Assembly: GCF_040822085.1 (NCBI RefSeq)
Contig: NZ_CP162006.1
Coordinates: 3,720,001 to 3,784,000 of the forward strand
From: Rhodoferax sp. WC2427
GTDB lineage: Bacteria; Pseudomonadota; Gammaproteobacteria; Burkholderiales; Burkholderiaceae_C
Direction of reading: 5' to 3'
Length of the DNA stretch: 64,000 nt
In this document: positions 44,819-53,799 of the stretch, one piece after another
Layout of the letters: each line of letters starts with the position of its first letter
Numbering within the stretch: the stretch's first letter is position 1
Position numbers and translations under genes: made by a program
Notes under the pieces: model-generated
Seen by the model: only the letters and a program-made list of their open reading frames with translations
The model's database searches: none
What the model was told of the DNA's origin: nothing

Positions 44819-46487
44819 CCCCCGCATCGCAGGCCCGCAGGTAGGCCAAAAAAGCCTCCAGCGGCATGGGCTTGGCAAAGTAATAGCCCTGGCCAAAGGG
44901 TACGCCCAAGGCGCGCAACTGGGCGGCCTGGGCGGCGTTTTCGATGCCTTCGGCGACCACCTGGCTGTTCACAGCTTTGGCGATGGCGATGATTTCCGGG
45001 ATCAGGCTGGAGCGCAGGCTGGCGTCTTCCATCTCGAACACAAACGATTTGTCGATCTTCAAAAAGTCGGGCGCGACGCGCTTGACCATGCCCAAGTTGG
45101 AATAACCGGTGCCAAAGTCATCGATCGAGATGTAGTAGCCGTCGGCCTTCAGACGCTGCAGCTCGGGCACGATCTCGGGAGAAAAGTTGTATTCGGTGAC
45201 TTCCAGCTCCACCTGCAGGTCGCTGCGGCCCAGTGCCTGCAGGCTGGCGCGCAGGTGCGGCTCGATGGCATCGCGGCGCAGGTTTTGCGGAAAGAAGTTC
45301 AGCGCCACCTTGAACGGCCCGCGCGCGGGCAGGGCCGCACCCAGCTCCTGCAGCGCCCGGGTGCTGACTGCGGCATCAAACGCCCAGGTGCGATTGTCGG
45401 CAATCAAGGCCGGAATGAAATGGTCGGGGTAGACCAATTGGCCCGCGTCCTCCAGCCGGGCGAGTACTTCGCAGCCGATCGGCTGGCCCGTGGCCAGGTC
45501 CATGATGGGCTGGTAGTGGCAGACCACATTCGCCGGTTGGCACAGAAAGCGGATGCGGTAGGCCATGGACTGGAAATGGCGGCAGCGCTGCGTCACTGCA
45601 GCCTGCACCAGCAGACCCAGCAGCAGGCACACCAGGGCGGCCCCGGCCAGCACCTCGCCATGGCTCTGGTACAGGTCTTGGGGCAGCAGAACCGACTGCA
45701 CCGAGATCGGGCTGACCCCGGGCAGAGTGGTCGTGACCCGCACTACGGCCCGGGCCACATCCAGCTGCAGATGCGGGGTTTGCGGGGTGACCAGGCGGTC
45801 CGTCCACGCACCCCGGGCGCTTTGGTAGACCCGGGTGCGCTGGTTGGCGCGCCCGGCCCACATGGCATCGGCATAGCGCTTGCGGATGTCCTGGGTGGCG
45901 TTGGGCTGCATCACCACCTGGAAGCGCCCGCGCTCGACCAGGGCGGCCCGCACCGTTTCCTGCGACAAAGGCAGGGGGGCGTTGAGGTAGTAGTGGCCGA
46001 TGGAGCCCTGGATACCACCTTCGGCGGCGGCGCTGGGGGTCTCCAGCAAGCCGATGTTGGTGGTGCAAAACAACTGGCGCTGCGGGTTCAGTAGGCCGAT
46101 GTCGCGTGCGTAACGGTGGGAGAACATCAGGCTGCGCAGCCGGTTCAGATTGTCGGCCGTGCACACCGGGGCGTAGGAGGTATTGAGCTCGTCCAGCAGC
46201 AAGCCAATGTCGGCCTGCAACTCCTGCATGCTGGCAATCACCTGCCCGTGGCCGCTGTCGATGGCCTGGATCCGCAGGTGCAAGGCCGCCAGCACCACCA
46301 CCAGCGCCATGCCCAGCCCTGCCGCGTAGCCGCAGACCATGCCCACGGTGCGCGGGTAGCGACCCATGAAATGCCCCATGGAGCGGCCCAGCCCGAACAG
46401 GCCGGTGCCAGGCGGTGCAGGCGCGGCTGTCAGGCGCGGCATACCCGCCGGTAGCCCTGGCAGCGTGGGAAAACTATTCCGTACCAC
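44799..46487 (-). CDS. EAL-domain c-di-GMP phosphodiesterase with CSS-type periplasmic sensor
   Basis: A 562-residue membrane protein. A first membrane segment (TVGMVCGYAAGLGMALVVVLAAL), a periplasmic region with two spaced cysteines (APVCTADNLNRLRSL, QLFCTTNIGLL) typical of CSS-motif sensors, a second segment (VLAGAALVCLLLGLLVQAAV), then EAL: IGCEVLARL, FKVALNFFPQNL, ELEVTEYNF, SIDDFGTGYSNLGMVKRV and VVAEGIENAAQA. The metal and catalytic residues look intact, so it should hydrolyse c-di-GMP. The start is unsure: GTG at 46487 or ATG at 46442 or 46379. Confidence 0.9.
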   Translation of the reverse strand: MVRNSFPTLPGLPAGMPRLTAAPAPPGTGLFGLGRSMGHFMGRYPRTVGMVCGYAAGLGMALVVVLAALHLRIQAIDSGHGQVIASMQELQADIGLLLDELNTSYAPVCTADNLNRLRSLMFSHRYARDIGLLNPQRQLFCTTNIGLLETPSAAAEGGIQGSIGHYYLNAPLPLSQETVRAALVERGRFQVVMQPNATQDIRKRYADAMWAGRANQRTRVYQSARGAWTDRLVTPQTPHLQLDVARAVVRVTTTLPGVSPISVQSVLLPQDLYQSHGEVLAGAALVCLLLGLLVQAAVTQRCRHFQSMAYRIRFLCQPANVVCHYQPIMDLATGQPIGCEVLARLEDAGQLVYPDHFIPALIADNRTWAFDAAVSTRALQELGAALPARGPFKVALNFFPQNLRRDAIEPHLRASLQALGRSDLQVELEVTEYNFSPEIVPELQRLKADGYYISIDDFGTGYSNLGMVKRVAPDFLKIDKSFVFEMEDASLRSSLIPEIIAIAKAVNSQVVAEGIENAAQAAQLRALGVPFGQGYYFAKPMPLEAFLAYLRACDAGATPPTL

Positions 46488-46626
46488 GACCCCTGCATGT
46501 ATGTGCCCTCAAGAAACCGGAATGCCCCACAGTACACCCTGGCTGGTCGTAAATTATGGAGTAATTACCGTTGCAATTTGTTGCATTATGGAATGGGGAC
46601 AAAAATTAAACCGCGCCCTTCCCCGC

Positions 46627-47211
46627 TCACCCGGCATGCACCACCACCAGCCAGGCCGTGGCCTCGGTGCGGCCCGGATTGCGGATGGCGTGGGGCCGGT
46701 CGGCAGCGTAGCGGGCGGTTTCGCCCGGGGCCAGGTGCTGCCGGGCATCGCCAGACACCACATCCAGCGCACCGGCCAAAAGCGTCAGGTGTTCGCGGGT
46801 ACCGGCCTCGTGCGGCTGCGACTCCAGCGCGCCACCGGGCTGGACGGTCAGCGCGTACCACTCGAACTGGCCTGCCAGGTCGATGGGCCCCAGGATGCGC
46901 AACTCGCAGCCCCCGTCCGGGTGGCGCAGCGACGGCGTGGCGTGGGCAGGCACCACGGTGATGGCGGGCGCGGCCGGCGCGGGCGCGGAGGCCAGCAGGT
47001 CGCCCAGCGGCACCCCCAGCGCGTTCGCCAGCCGCCAGACCACGGCCACCGTGGGGTTGGCCTGGGCGCGCTCGATCTGCGACAGCATGGATTTGGACAC
47101 CCCGGCCTTGCGCGACAAAGCGTCCAACGACAAGGCCTGCGCCTGGCGCAGCGCCGCCAGGGTGTCGCCTACGCGGGGCGGCTCGGCGGGTGGGGAGACA
47201 TTTTTACGCAT
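46627..47211 (-). CDS. XRE-family regulator with C-terminal cupin domain
   Basis: A 194-residue regulator from MRKNVSPPAEPPRVGDTLAALRQ. Residues 15-70 form an XRE helix-turn-helix (LSLDALSRKAGVSKSMLSQIERAQANPTVAVVWRLANALGV in parts), and the second half is a cupin with RILGPIDLAGQFEWYALTVQPGG and HEAGTREHLTLLAG. Such proteins often control amino-acid or amine degradation. Two further ATG codons upstream at 47223 and 47217 are possible starts; I chose the one with GGA at a good distance. It is divergent from kbl and is probably its regulator. Confidence 0.85.
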   Translation of the reverse strand: MRKNVSPPAEPPRVGDTLAALRQAQALSLDALSRKAGVSKSMLSQIERAQANPTVAVVWRLANALGVPLGDLLASAPAPAAPAITVVPAHATPSLRHPDGGCELRILGPIDLAGQFEWYALTVQPGGALESQPHEAGTREHLTLLAGALDVVSGDARQHLAPGETARYAADRPHAIRNPGRTEATAWLVVVHAG

Positions 47212-47233
47212 GCACATTTCCAATATATTGACT

Positions 47234-47253
47234 TATCGTTCGATATAAAGAAC
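47234..47253. promoter_or_regulatory. Putative operator between the XRE regulator and kbl
   Basis: TATCG-TT-CGATA (47234-47245) and the overlapping GTTC-N8-GAAC (47238-47253) are inverted repeats in the divergent promoter region. They are candidates for binding of the XRE-cupin regulator. Confidence 0.4.
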
Positions 47254-47300
47254 AATTTCGATTTACTGTAACCCGCATTGTGCCGCAGGAGCCCCCCGCC

Positions 47301-48518
47301 ATGACCACCACCGCTGCCTTCTATACCCACCTGCAACAAGAGCTGCAAGCCATCCGCGATGCGGGCCTGTACAAGGCCGAGCGGGTGATTGCCAGCGCCC
47401 AGGGGCCGCACATCCAGACCGTGGCCGCCGATGGGTCCACCCGCGAGGTGCTCAACCTGTGCGCCAACAACTACCTGGGCCTGTCCAGCCACCCCGCCGT
47501 GGTGGCCGCCGCCGCCGAGGCCCTACACACCCACGGCTACGGGCTGAGTTCGGTGCGCTTCATCTGCGGCACGCAAGACATCCACAAGACCCTGGAGGCG
47601 CGCCTGTCCCAATTTTTGGGCACCGAGGACACCATCCTCTACGCCGCGGCCTTCGATGCCAACGGTGGCCTGTTCGAACCCCTGCTGGGCGAGGACGATG
47701 CCATCATCAGCGACGCGCTGAACCACGCCTCCATCATCGACGGCATCCGCCTGTGCAAGGCCAAGCGGTATCGCTATGCCCACAACGACATGGCCGACCT
47801 GGAGCGCCAGTTGCAGCAGGCCCAAGCCGACGGCGCACGCCACACCCTGGTGTTTACCGACGGCGTTTTTTCCATGGACGGCACCATCGCCCAGCTCGAC
47901 GTGATGCGCCGCCTGTGCGACCAGTATGGCGCGCTGCTGGGGGTGGACGAGTGCCACGCCAGCGGCTTCATGGGGGCCACCGGCCGGGGCACGCACGAGC
48001 ACCGCGGCGTGTTCGGTAAAGTGGACATCATCACCGGCACGCTGGGCAAGGCGCTGGGGGGTGCCTCGGGCGGCTTTACCAGTGCGCGGCGCGAAGTGGT
48101 GGAGCTGCTGCGCCAGCGCTCGCGGCCCTACCTGTTCAGCAACACCGTGGCCCCCAGTATCGTGGGCGCATCGATTGCCGTGCTGGACCTGCTGGAGGCC
48201 TCCACCGCCCTGCGCGACACCCTGGCCGACAACACCGCCTACTTCCGCAACGCCCTGGTGCAGGCCGGGTTCGACATCAAGCCGGGCGAGCACCCCATCG
48301 TGCCCATCATGGTGTATGACGCGGTGGTGGCGCAAAAGCTGGCGGCGCGCATGCTGGAGCTGGGCGTCTACGTGGTGGGCTTCTTCTTCCCGGTGGTGCC
48401 CAAGGGCCAGGCGCGTATTCGCGTGCAGATGAGCGCGGCCCACACCCGGTCGGACCTGGAGAGCGCCGTGGCCGCCTTCACCCAGGCCGGACGCGAACTC
48501 GGATTGATTGCAGTATGA
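47301..48518 (+). CDS. kbl: Glycine C-acetyltransferase (2-amino-3-ketobutyrate CoA ligase)
   Basis: PLP enzyme that splits 2-amino-3-ketobutyrate with CoA into glycine and acetyl-CoA. The 405-residue protein from [20 protein letters not shown] has [34 protein letters not shown], the PLP aspartate in [14 protein letters not shown] and the Schiff-base lysine in [22 protein letters not shown] precedes the ATG. Its stop overlaps the next gene, a threonine dehydrogenase, by four bases, so the pair performs threonine to glycine breakdown. Confidence 0.96.
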   Translation: MTTTAAFYTHLQQELQAIRDAGLYKAERVIASAQGPHIQTVAADGSTREVLNLCANNYLGLSSHPAVVAAAAEALHTHGYGLSSVRFICGTQDIHKTLEARLSQFLGTEDTILYAAAFDANGGLFEPLLGEDDAIISDALNHASIIDGIRLCKAKRYRYAHNDMADLERQLQQAQADGARHTLVFTDGVFSMDGTIAQLDVMRRLCDQYGALLGVDECHASGFMGATGRGTHEHRGVFGKVDIITGTLGKALGGASGGFTSARREVVELLRQRSRPYLFSNTVAPSIVGASIAVLDLLEASTALRDTLADNTAYFRNALVQAGFDIKPGEHPIVPIMVYDAVVAQKLAARMLELGVYVVGFFFPVVPKGQARIRVQMSAAHTRSDLESAVAAFTQAGRELGLIAV

Positions 48519-49462
48519 GCCCGCGCATTCTGATCATCGGTGCCAACGGCCAGATCGGCACCGAACTCACCCACGCCATGGTGCTGCGCCATGGCACAGA
48601 GGCCGTCATCACCAGCGACATGGTGCCCAAGGGCCGGGTGCAGGGCCTGCGCCACGAAATGCTGGATGTGACCGAAACACAGGCCCTGACCGAGGTGGTC
48701 GAGCGCCACCACGTGACCCAGATCTACCTGCTGGCGGCGGCCCTGTCGGCACGCGGCGAGCAGCACCCCAAATGGGCCTGGGACCTGAACATGAAAAGCC
48801 TGCTCAACGTGCTGGAGCTGGCCCGCACCCACAAGCTGGACAAGGTGTTCTGGCCCAGTTCGATCGCCGCCTTTGGCCCCAACACCCCGCGCGACCACAC
48901 CCCGCAGCACACCGTGATGGACCCCACCACGGTCTACGGCGTCTCCAAACTGGCAGGCGAAGGCTGGTGCAACTGGTACCACCGCAACCACGGCGTGGAC
49001 GTGCGCAGCCTGCGCTACCCCGGCCTGGTGAGCTGGAAGACCGCGCCCGGCGGCGGCACCACCGACTACGCGGTCGAGATCTTCCACGCCGCGCTGAAAG
49101 TGGGCCGCTACACCAGCTTCCTGGCGGGTGACACCGCCCTGCCGATGATGTACATGCCCGATGCTATCCGCGCCACGCTGGAGTTGATGGAAGCCCCCAG
49201 CGACAGCGTGCGGGAGCGCGGTTCGTACAACCTGGGCGGCATCAGCTTCACGCCCGTGCAGATTGCCGAGGCGATTGCGCGCTACGTGCCGGGCTTCAGC
49301 CTGGAGTGCGTGCCGGATTTTCGGCAGGCCATTGCCAACAGCTGGCCGCGCTCCATCGACGACTCGGCGGCGCAGCAAGACTGGGGTTGGAAGGCGGAAT
49401 ACGACCTGGACGCGATGGTCCAGGACATGCTGAAGAACCTGCGGGTTCAGTTGCGTCCGTAG
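48515..49462 (+). CDS. L-Threonine 3-dehydrogenase, SDR type
   Basis: A 315-residue NAD-dependent extended SDR that should oxidise L-threonine to 2-amino-3-ketobutyrate, the substrate of Kbl. GANGQIG (9-15) is the nucleotide site and YGVSK (140-144) the catalytic tyrosine and lysine; [50 protein letters not shown] and [16 protein letters not shown] are blocks of SDR-type threonine dehydrogenases. Unlike E. coli Tdh this is not a zinc enzyme of the MDR family; such SDR types are known in other bacteria including Cupriavidus. The ATG overlaps the kbl stop. The end overlaps a convergent cupin gene by 16 bases. Confidence 0.88.
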   Translation: MSPRILIIGANGQIGTELTHAMVLRHGTEAVITSDMVPKGRVQGLRHEMLDVTETQALTEVVERHHVTQIYLLAAALSARGEQHPKWAWDLNMKSLLNVLELARTHKLDKVFWPSSIAAFGPNTPRDHTPQHTVMDPTTVYGVSKLAGEGWCNWYHRNHGVDVRSLRYPGLVSWKTAPGGGTTDYAVEIFHAALKVGRYTSFLAGDTALPMMYMPDAIRATLELMEAPSDSVRERGSYNLGGISFTPVQIAEAIARYVPGFSLECVPDFRQAIANSWPRSIDDSAAQQDWGWKAEYDLDAMVQDMLKNLRVQLRP

Positions 49463-49815
49463 TCGTCCTGCAGGCGGACAATGTCGTCTTCGCCCAGGTA
49501 GTCGCCAAACTGCACTTCCATGATTTCCACCGGGCCGGTGGTCTTGTTGGCCAGGCGGTGCACTTCGCCGATGGCGATATCGACATGCTGGCCGGGGGTC
49601 ATTTCCAACACCTTGTCGCCCACGGTGACGATGGCGGTGCCGACCACCACCACCCAGTGCTCGGCGCGCTGGTGGTGCAGTTGCAGGCTGAGCTGCTGGC
49701 CGGGGTGCACGCCGATGCGCTTCATCTTGTGGCCAGGGGCTTCGAACATCGTTTCATACCAGCCCCAGGGGCGTTCGGTGCGTTCGATGGAGACAGTGCG
49801 GGTGGAGGTTTGCAT
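49447..49815 (-). CDS. Cupin protein, mannose-6-phosphate isomerase type II-like
   Basis: A 122-residue single cupin. RTERPWGWYETMFEAPGHKMKRIGVHPGQQLSLQLHHQRAEHWVVV (in parts) is the signature of type II mannose-6-phosphate isomerases, normally the C-terminal domain of the bifunctional GMP/PMI protein. Here it stands alone. The metal site would be formed by the histidines and glutamate of LQLHHQRAEHW and the later H in MTPGQHVDIAIGEVHRL. The role may be in sugar-nucleotide supply. It is convergent with the threonine dehydrogenase gene. Confidence 0.85.
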   Translation of the reverse strand: MQTSTRTVSIERTERPWGWYETMFEAPGHKMKRIGVHPGQQLSLQLHHQRAEHWVVVVGTAIVTVGDKVLEMTPGQHVDIAIGEVHRLANKTTGPVEIMEVQFGDYLGEDDIVRLQDDYGRN

Positions 49816-49880
49816 GGCGTTCGGGTTCCTTGTGGATAAAAACCGGTTTGTCCACCCATGTTAACCCGTAGAGTACTTTA

Positions 49881-49941
49881 ATGCCATTTACGGCCCTAGC
49901 GCTTATTCCATAAGCGTAAGAAGCTATATTTTATATAGCAA
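49881..49941 (+). repeat. Dispersed two-hairpin repeat, copy 10
   Basis: A near-perfect copy: GGCCCTAGCGCTTATTCCAT, AAGCGTAAGAAGCTATATTT, TATATAGC. First hairpin CGCTTATTCCATAAGCG, second GCTATATTTTATATAGC. It lies between the cupin and BON genes. Confidence 0.9.
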
Positions 49942-50050
49942 CCGTACTAGGCAGATATGACAGATGCAACACCCGTCTACCCCGGTGTCATATGCCGGCG
50001 GTGGATCCGCCGCAGAATCCGTCCATCCCACTCTATTGAGCAGAAACACC

Positions 50051-50365
50051 ATGGCACACCTCTTCAAGCGCCTCGCCGCATCCACCTTGCTGGCCATCGC
50101 CGCAGGCCCGCTCCTCATGGCCAGCAGCATGGCCGCTACGCCCGACGAGGCTTTGGCGGAAACCGTGCAAACCGCACTGGCCACCCAGCTAGGCCGTGCG
50201 GCGAAAGATGTGACGGTCAGCGTCAACAATGGCACGGTGGTACTGCACGGCTGGACGCAGGGACCCGGCACCGAAGGGAAAGCCCGCTATATCGCCAGTA
50301 CCGTGCCCGGCGTGACCCGCGCCTACAGCAAGATCCGCATGTTTTCGAGCGACTACTACCGCTAA
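50051..50365 (+). CDS. Periplasmic BON-domain protein
   Basis: A 104-residue exported protein. MAHLFKRLAASTLLAIAAGPLLMASSMAA is a signal peptide; the rest is one BON domain (ALAETVQTALATQLGRAAKDVTVSVNNGTVVLHGWTQGPG in parts, then ARYIASTVPGVTRAYSKIRMF), like OsmY-type envelope stress proteins that bind lipid membranes. The open frame extends upstream, but the signal peptide sets the start at 50051. It ends 10 bases before the convergent response-regulator gene. Confidence 0.85.
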   Translation: MAHLFKRLAASTLLAIAAGPLLMASSMAATPDEALAETVQTALATQLGRAAKDVTVSVNNGTVVLHGWTQGPGTEGKARYIASTVPGVTRAYSKIRMFSSDYYR

Positions 50366-50375
50366 CCCTTGGGCG

Positions 50376-51107
50376 CTAGTACAGCGTTTCCACTTCGCTG
50401 GCCAGCAGGTAGCCCGCGCCTCGCTCGGTGACGATCAGCATCGGGTTGGCCGAATCTACCTCGACCTTCAAACGCAAACGGCGGATCTGCACGTCGATGG
50501 TGCGGTCATAGACCTCGGCCTCGTGCAGGCGCGACATCGACAGCAGCTGGTCGCGCGACAGTACCCGCTGCGGGGCCCGGCACATGGCACCCAGCAGGCT
50601 GAATTCGCCATTGGACAGCTCTACCGAGACGCCCGCCGGTGACACCAGGCGACGGGTGCGCAGGTTCAGCTCCCAGCCCGAAAAGCGGAAGGCGCGGCGG
50701 CTGTTGTCGCGCTCGGGCAGCGTGGCCTGCACCTGGTAGCGGCGCAGCACGGCGCGCACCCGGGCCAGTAGCTCGCGCGGGCTGAAGGGCTTGGTGACGT
50801 AGTCGTCGGCCCCCAGCTCCAGGCCCATCACCCGGTCGGCCTCCTCGTTGCGGCCGGTCAGGAAGATGATGGGCACGCTGGCGCGTTCGCGCAGGGTGCG
50901 GGCCAGCTGCATGCCGTCTTCGCCGGGCAGCTTGAGATCGAGCAGCACCAGGTCGATGGCTTCGCGGTCGATCACCGCGAACATCTCACGGCCCGAGGCG
51001 GCCGCACTGACGCGCAGGTCGTGGTCGCCCAGGTATTCAACCACCAGCTCCCGGATACTCGGATCGTCGTCAATTACTAGAATGTGCGGGGCGGTAGGGG
51101 TGGTCAT
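50376..51107 (-). CDS. OmpR-family response regulator
   Basis: A 243-residue two-component regulator. Receiver domain: DDD at 14-16 (ILVIDDDPSIREL), phosphoacceptor in LVLLDLKLPGEDG, T in IIFLTGRNEEADR, K in DYVTKPFSPREL. The C-terminal winged helix reads FSLLGAMCRAPQRVLSRDQLLSM and YDRTIDVQIRRLRLKVE, VTERGAGYLLA. It is divergent from the hybrid kinase, sharing a 77-base gap, and is presumably its partner. Confidence 0.93.
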   Translation of the reverse strand: MTTPTAPHILVIDDDPSIRELVVEYLGDHDLRVSAAASGREMFAVIDREAIDLVLLDLKLPGEDGMQLARTLRERASVPIIFLTGRNEEADRVMGLELGADDYVTKPFSPRELLARVRAVLRRYQVQATLPERDNSRRAFRFSGWELNLRTRRLVSPAGVSVELSNGEFSLLGAMCRAPQRVLSRDQLLSMSRLHEAEVYDRTIDVQIRRLRLKVEVDSANPMLIVTERGAGYLLASEVETLY

Positions 51108-51184
51108 TGGTGGAAATCAGACTGCGTTTTTCGACAAGTATCAACGATGGCCCTATGCTGCCACAACCAAGGGATTCCCTGACT

Positions 51185-53278
51185 ATGCAACGGATCTGGC
51201 GAAGACTGCAGGATAGCCTGCCCCGGCTGTGGATGGTGGCGATCAGCCTGGGCGTGGCGCTGGTGCTGGTGGCTGTGGTGGCCCTCACGCATCTGCGCGG
51301 CGAAGCCGTCAACAGCCAGTCGCGCGAGCTCAGCATGCTGTCGCTGGCGCTAACCGACGAGATCCACCGCGAGCTGCGCGGGATGAACGCCGGCCTGCAC
51401 GCCATGCAGGTAGAACTGAGCGAGGGCAGCCTGCCCACCGCTGGCACAGCCGCCACACGCGCCCTGCAAACCCGCACCGAACTCATGGCCATGGTGGATA
51501 CCTTGACCCTGGTAGACCGCAACGGCCAGGTGCTGTCGTCGTCCAACCCCAGCCCCCTGCCCAACCAGGCCACCTTCGCGCCGGGGTTGAACCAATTGGA
51601 GCCCGAAGCCGTGGCGGTGAGCCGCCCTTTCCTGGACCCGCGCACCCAGTCACCGCTGGTCACCCTGGCCGTGCCCTTTGTGGACGCCACCGGAGCCGCC
51701 GCGGGCTGGATCTTTGCCACCATGCGGGCCGAGGCCCTGCTGGGCGCATTCTCGGTGGCATCGCCCGCCGCCGATGCGCGCATGGCCGTGTTCCGCCGCG
51801 ACGGCGTGCTGCTGGCCGGGGGCGTGGTCAATAAATCGCACTGGGACGAGGCCACCATCGCCCGCCGACTGGCGACCCAGCGCGCCACCGAACTGCGCCA
51901 GTTGCCCGACGGCACCGAGCGCCTGGTGGCCCTGCACAGCCTGGAGCGCTATGGCCTGGAGGTGGTACTGACCCGCAACCTCGACGTGGTGCTGGTGGCC
52001 TGGCGCGAAGCCGCCCAGCTCACGGCCGTGGCCGTGGTGCTGCTGCTGGTGGTGCTGACCGCATCGGTGCACCTGGTGCTGCGCGCCAACCAGCGCCGCG
52101 CCGCCGCCCAGTTGGCGCTGCAAACCCAGTTGTCGCGGGCCAACAAGCTGGAATCGCTGGGCGAACTGGCGGGCGGCGTGGCCCATGACTTCAACAACGT
52201 GCTGGCGGCCATCGTCGGCTTTGGCGAAATGGCCCAGGATGCCGCCGCCCCCGGCAGTGCCCAGGCACGGCACCTGGACAAAGTACTGGGCGCGGCCCTG
52301 CGCGGCAAGGCCCTGGTGGAGCGCATCCTGTCGTTTGGCCGGGGCGGTGGCTGCGCCTCCACCGTATTCGAACTGCAACCCATCGTGGCCGAAGTGCTGG
52401 CCATGCTGGCCGCCACCCTGCGCCCCGGCGTGGTGCTGGAGCGCGGCCTGGAAGCCCCCGGCGTGCTGATGCGCGGCGACCCCACCCAGGCCTTTGAAGC
52501 CGTGATGAACCTGTGCACCAACGCCATGCAGGCCATGCCGAACGGCGGCATGGTGCAGGTGCAACTGGTGCGCCGGCAGGTAGCGCAGCGCAAGGTGCTG
52601 TCGCACACCCAGCTGTCTGCCGGGCCCTACCTGGTGCTGACCGTGACCGACCAGGGCAGCGGCATCACGCCCGAGGTGATGGAGCGGCTGTTCGAGCCCT
52701 TTTTCACCACCCGGGGTGCCGAGTCGGGGACCGGCCTGGGCCTGGCCGTGGTGCACGGCGTGGTGGCCGAATTTGGCGGTGCCATCGACGTGCAAAGCCA
52801 GCCCGGCCAGGGAGCCCGTTTCACCCTGTACATCCCCGAATGCACGGACGCGCCCACGCCCCGCCGCCCCACCGCCTTGCCCACCTCCACCGGCGCAGGG
52901 CAAAGCCTGCTGGTGGTAGACGACGAGCCCACCCTGGTGGCCTTGGCCGAAGAAATGTTCGCCAGCCTGGGCTACCAGCCTGTGGGATTTACCGACCCGG
53001 TGGCCGCCCTGCAGGCCGTGCGGGCCGACCCGCAGCGCTTTGCCGCAGTAGTGACCGACGAGGTCATGCCCGGCCTGAGCGGCATCGGGCTCACCCAAGC
53101 CATCCGGCAGTTTGCCCCCACCCTGCCCATTCTGATGGTCAGCGGCTATGGCGGTGCCTCGCTGGCCGAGCGGGCCGCCGCCGCCGGGGTGTCGCGCCTG
53201 CTGACCAAGCCCCTGCAGCGCGAGGAACTGGCCCGCGCCATGGCGCTCTTGCTCAAGCCCTTGCTGCAGGTTGTATGA
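51185..53278 (+). CDS. Hybrid sensor histidine kinase with C-terminal receiver domain
   Basis: A 697-residue kinase. Membrane segment 1 (LWMVAISLGVALVLVAVVAL), a periplasmic sensor of about 230 residues with helical start (ELSMLSLALTDEIHRELRGMNAGLHAM), membrane segment 2 (LTAVAVVLLLVVLTASVHLVL), the histidine box LGELAGGVAHDFNNVLAAI near residue 332, ATP site VTDQGSGITPEVMERLFEPFFT and GTGLGLAVVHGVVAEF, then a receiver with DDEPT near 575 and the acceptor aspartate in VVTDEVMPGLSG near 622. There is no HPt. A longer start (51155 or earlier) is possible. Confidence 0.9.
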   Translation: MQRIWRRLQDSLPRLWMVAISLGVALVLVAVVALTHLRGEAVNSQSRELSMLSLALTDEIHRELRGMNAGLHAMQVELSEGSLPTAGTAATRALQTRTELMAMVDTLTLVDRNGQVLSSSNPSPLPNQATFAPGLNQLEPEAVAVSRPFLDPRTQSPLVTLAVPFVDATGAAAGWIFATMRAEALLGAFSVASPAADARMAVFRRDGVLLAGGVVNKSHWDEATIARRLATQRATELRQLPDGTERLVALHSLERYGLEVVLTRNLDVVLVAWREAAQLTAVAVVLLLVVLTASVHLVLRANQRRAAAQLALQTQLSRANKLESLGELAGGVAHDFNNVLAAIVGFGEMAQDAAAPGSAQARHLDKVLGAALRGKALVERILSFGRGGGCASTVFELQPIVAEVLAMLAATLRPGVVLERGLEAPGVLMRGDPTQAFEAVMNLCTNAMQAMPNGGMVQVQLVRRQVAQRKVLSHTQLSAGPYLVLTVTDQGSGITPEVMERLFEPFFTTRGAESGTGLGLAVVHGVVAEFGGAIDVQSQPGQGARFTLYIPECTDAPTPRRPTALPTSTGAGQSLLVVDDEPTLVALAEEMFASLGYQPVGFTDPVAALQAVRADPQRFAAVVTDEVMPGLSGIGLTQAIRQFAPTLPILMVSGYGGASLAERAAAAGVSRLLTKPLQREELARAMALLLKPLLQVV

Positions 53279-53344
53279 CAAATGCAATATGGGCGTTGGA
53301 ACGGCGACACAGGGAAACGGGCACGGCGCGTGCAAGATAGGGCC

Positions 53345-53719
53345 ATGTCCACCAAGTCCCGTTCCACCCCACCGCCCGAAGCCAGCCTGGTGATCCATGC
53401 CGCCGCCGACCCGGCCGAGCGCGGCACGCTGTTTACCGCGCCGCTGGCGTGGTGGTATTGGCTGCGCAGTTTGTACGCCCCCGCCCCCAACCCTGCCGCC
53501 AAGCCCGAGGGGCCGCTGCGCCTGCACATCGACAACCTGCAAGGCCAGCGGGTGTTTACCGCCGACGACGCAGGGCCGTTGGTCGAACTGGCCCTGCCCG
53601 CGGGTACCTACCACGTGACCGCAGTGCTGGGCACGCTGTGCCGGGGCTACACCCTGACGCTGGTGGAAGGCGTGCCCAACGACCTGTACCTGTGCCCCAG
53701 CCTTTGCAATAGCAAGTAG
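53345..53719 (+). CDS. Hypothetical protein
   Basis: A 124-residue soluble protein from MSTKSRSTPPPEASLVIHAAAD. It has no signal peptide. The segment LRLHIDNLQGQRVFTADDAGPLVELALPAGTYHV in parts looks like a beta-sandwich with a turn GTYHVTA, of the kind found in carboxypeptidase-regulatory or transthyretin-like domains. I do not recognise a family. It follows the hybrid kinase by 66 bases on the same strand and may be co-transcribed. A longer frame from 53282 lacks a ribosome site. Confidence 0.65.
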   Translation: MSTKSRSTPPPEASLVIHAAADPAERGTLFTAPLAWWYWLRSLYAPAPNPAAKPEGPLRLHIDNLQGQRVFTADDAGPLVELALPAGTYHVTAVLGTLCRGYTLTLVEGVPNDLYLCPSLCNSK

Positions 53720-53742
53720 CAGCGCCTGCTGCGATTTACAAG

Positions 53743-53799
53743 AGAAATTGGCAGCTGGCGCTTATTCCATAAGCGTAAGAAGCTATCAATCTGATAGCG
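53743..53799 (+). repeat. Dispersed repeat copy 11, overlapping a gene end
   Basis: GAAATTGGCAGCTGGCGCTT, ATTCCATAAGCGTAAGAAGC, TATCAATCTGATAGC. Hairpins CGCTTATTCCATAAGCG and GCTATC-AATCT-GATAGC. On the minus strand its end encodes PLSD and the stop of the M20 hydrolase gene. Confidence 0.9.

Noticed and set aside
47255..47275. A further HexR-like site before kbl (TTTACTGTAACC)
   Set aside because: Only one half-site is present; the other arm does not pair, so I did not count it.
51650..53614. Long open frame (654 codons) antisense to the hybrid kinase
   Set aside because: No domains, no ribosome site and His/Gly-rich composition; the kinase on the other strand has all motifs.
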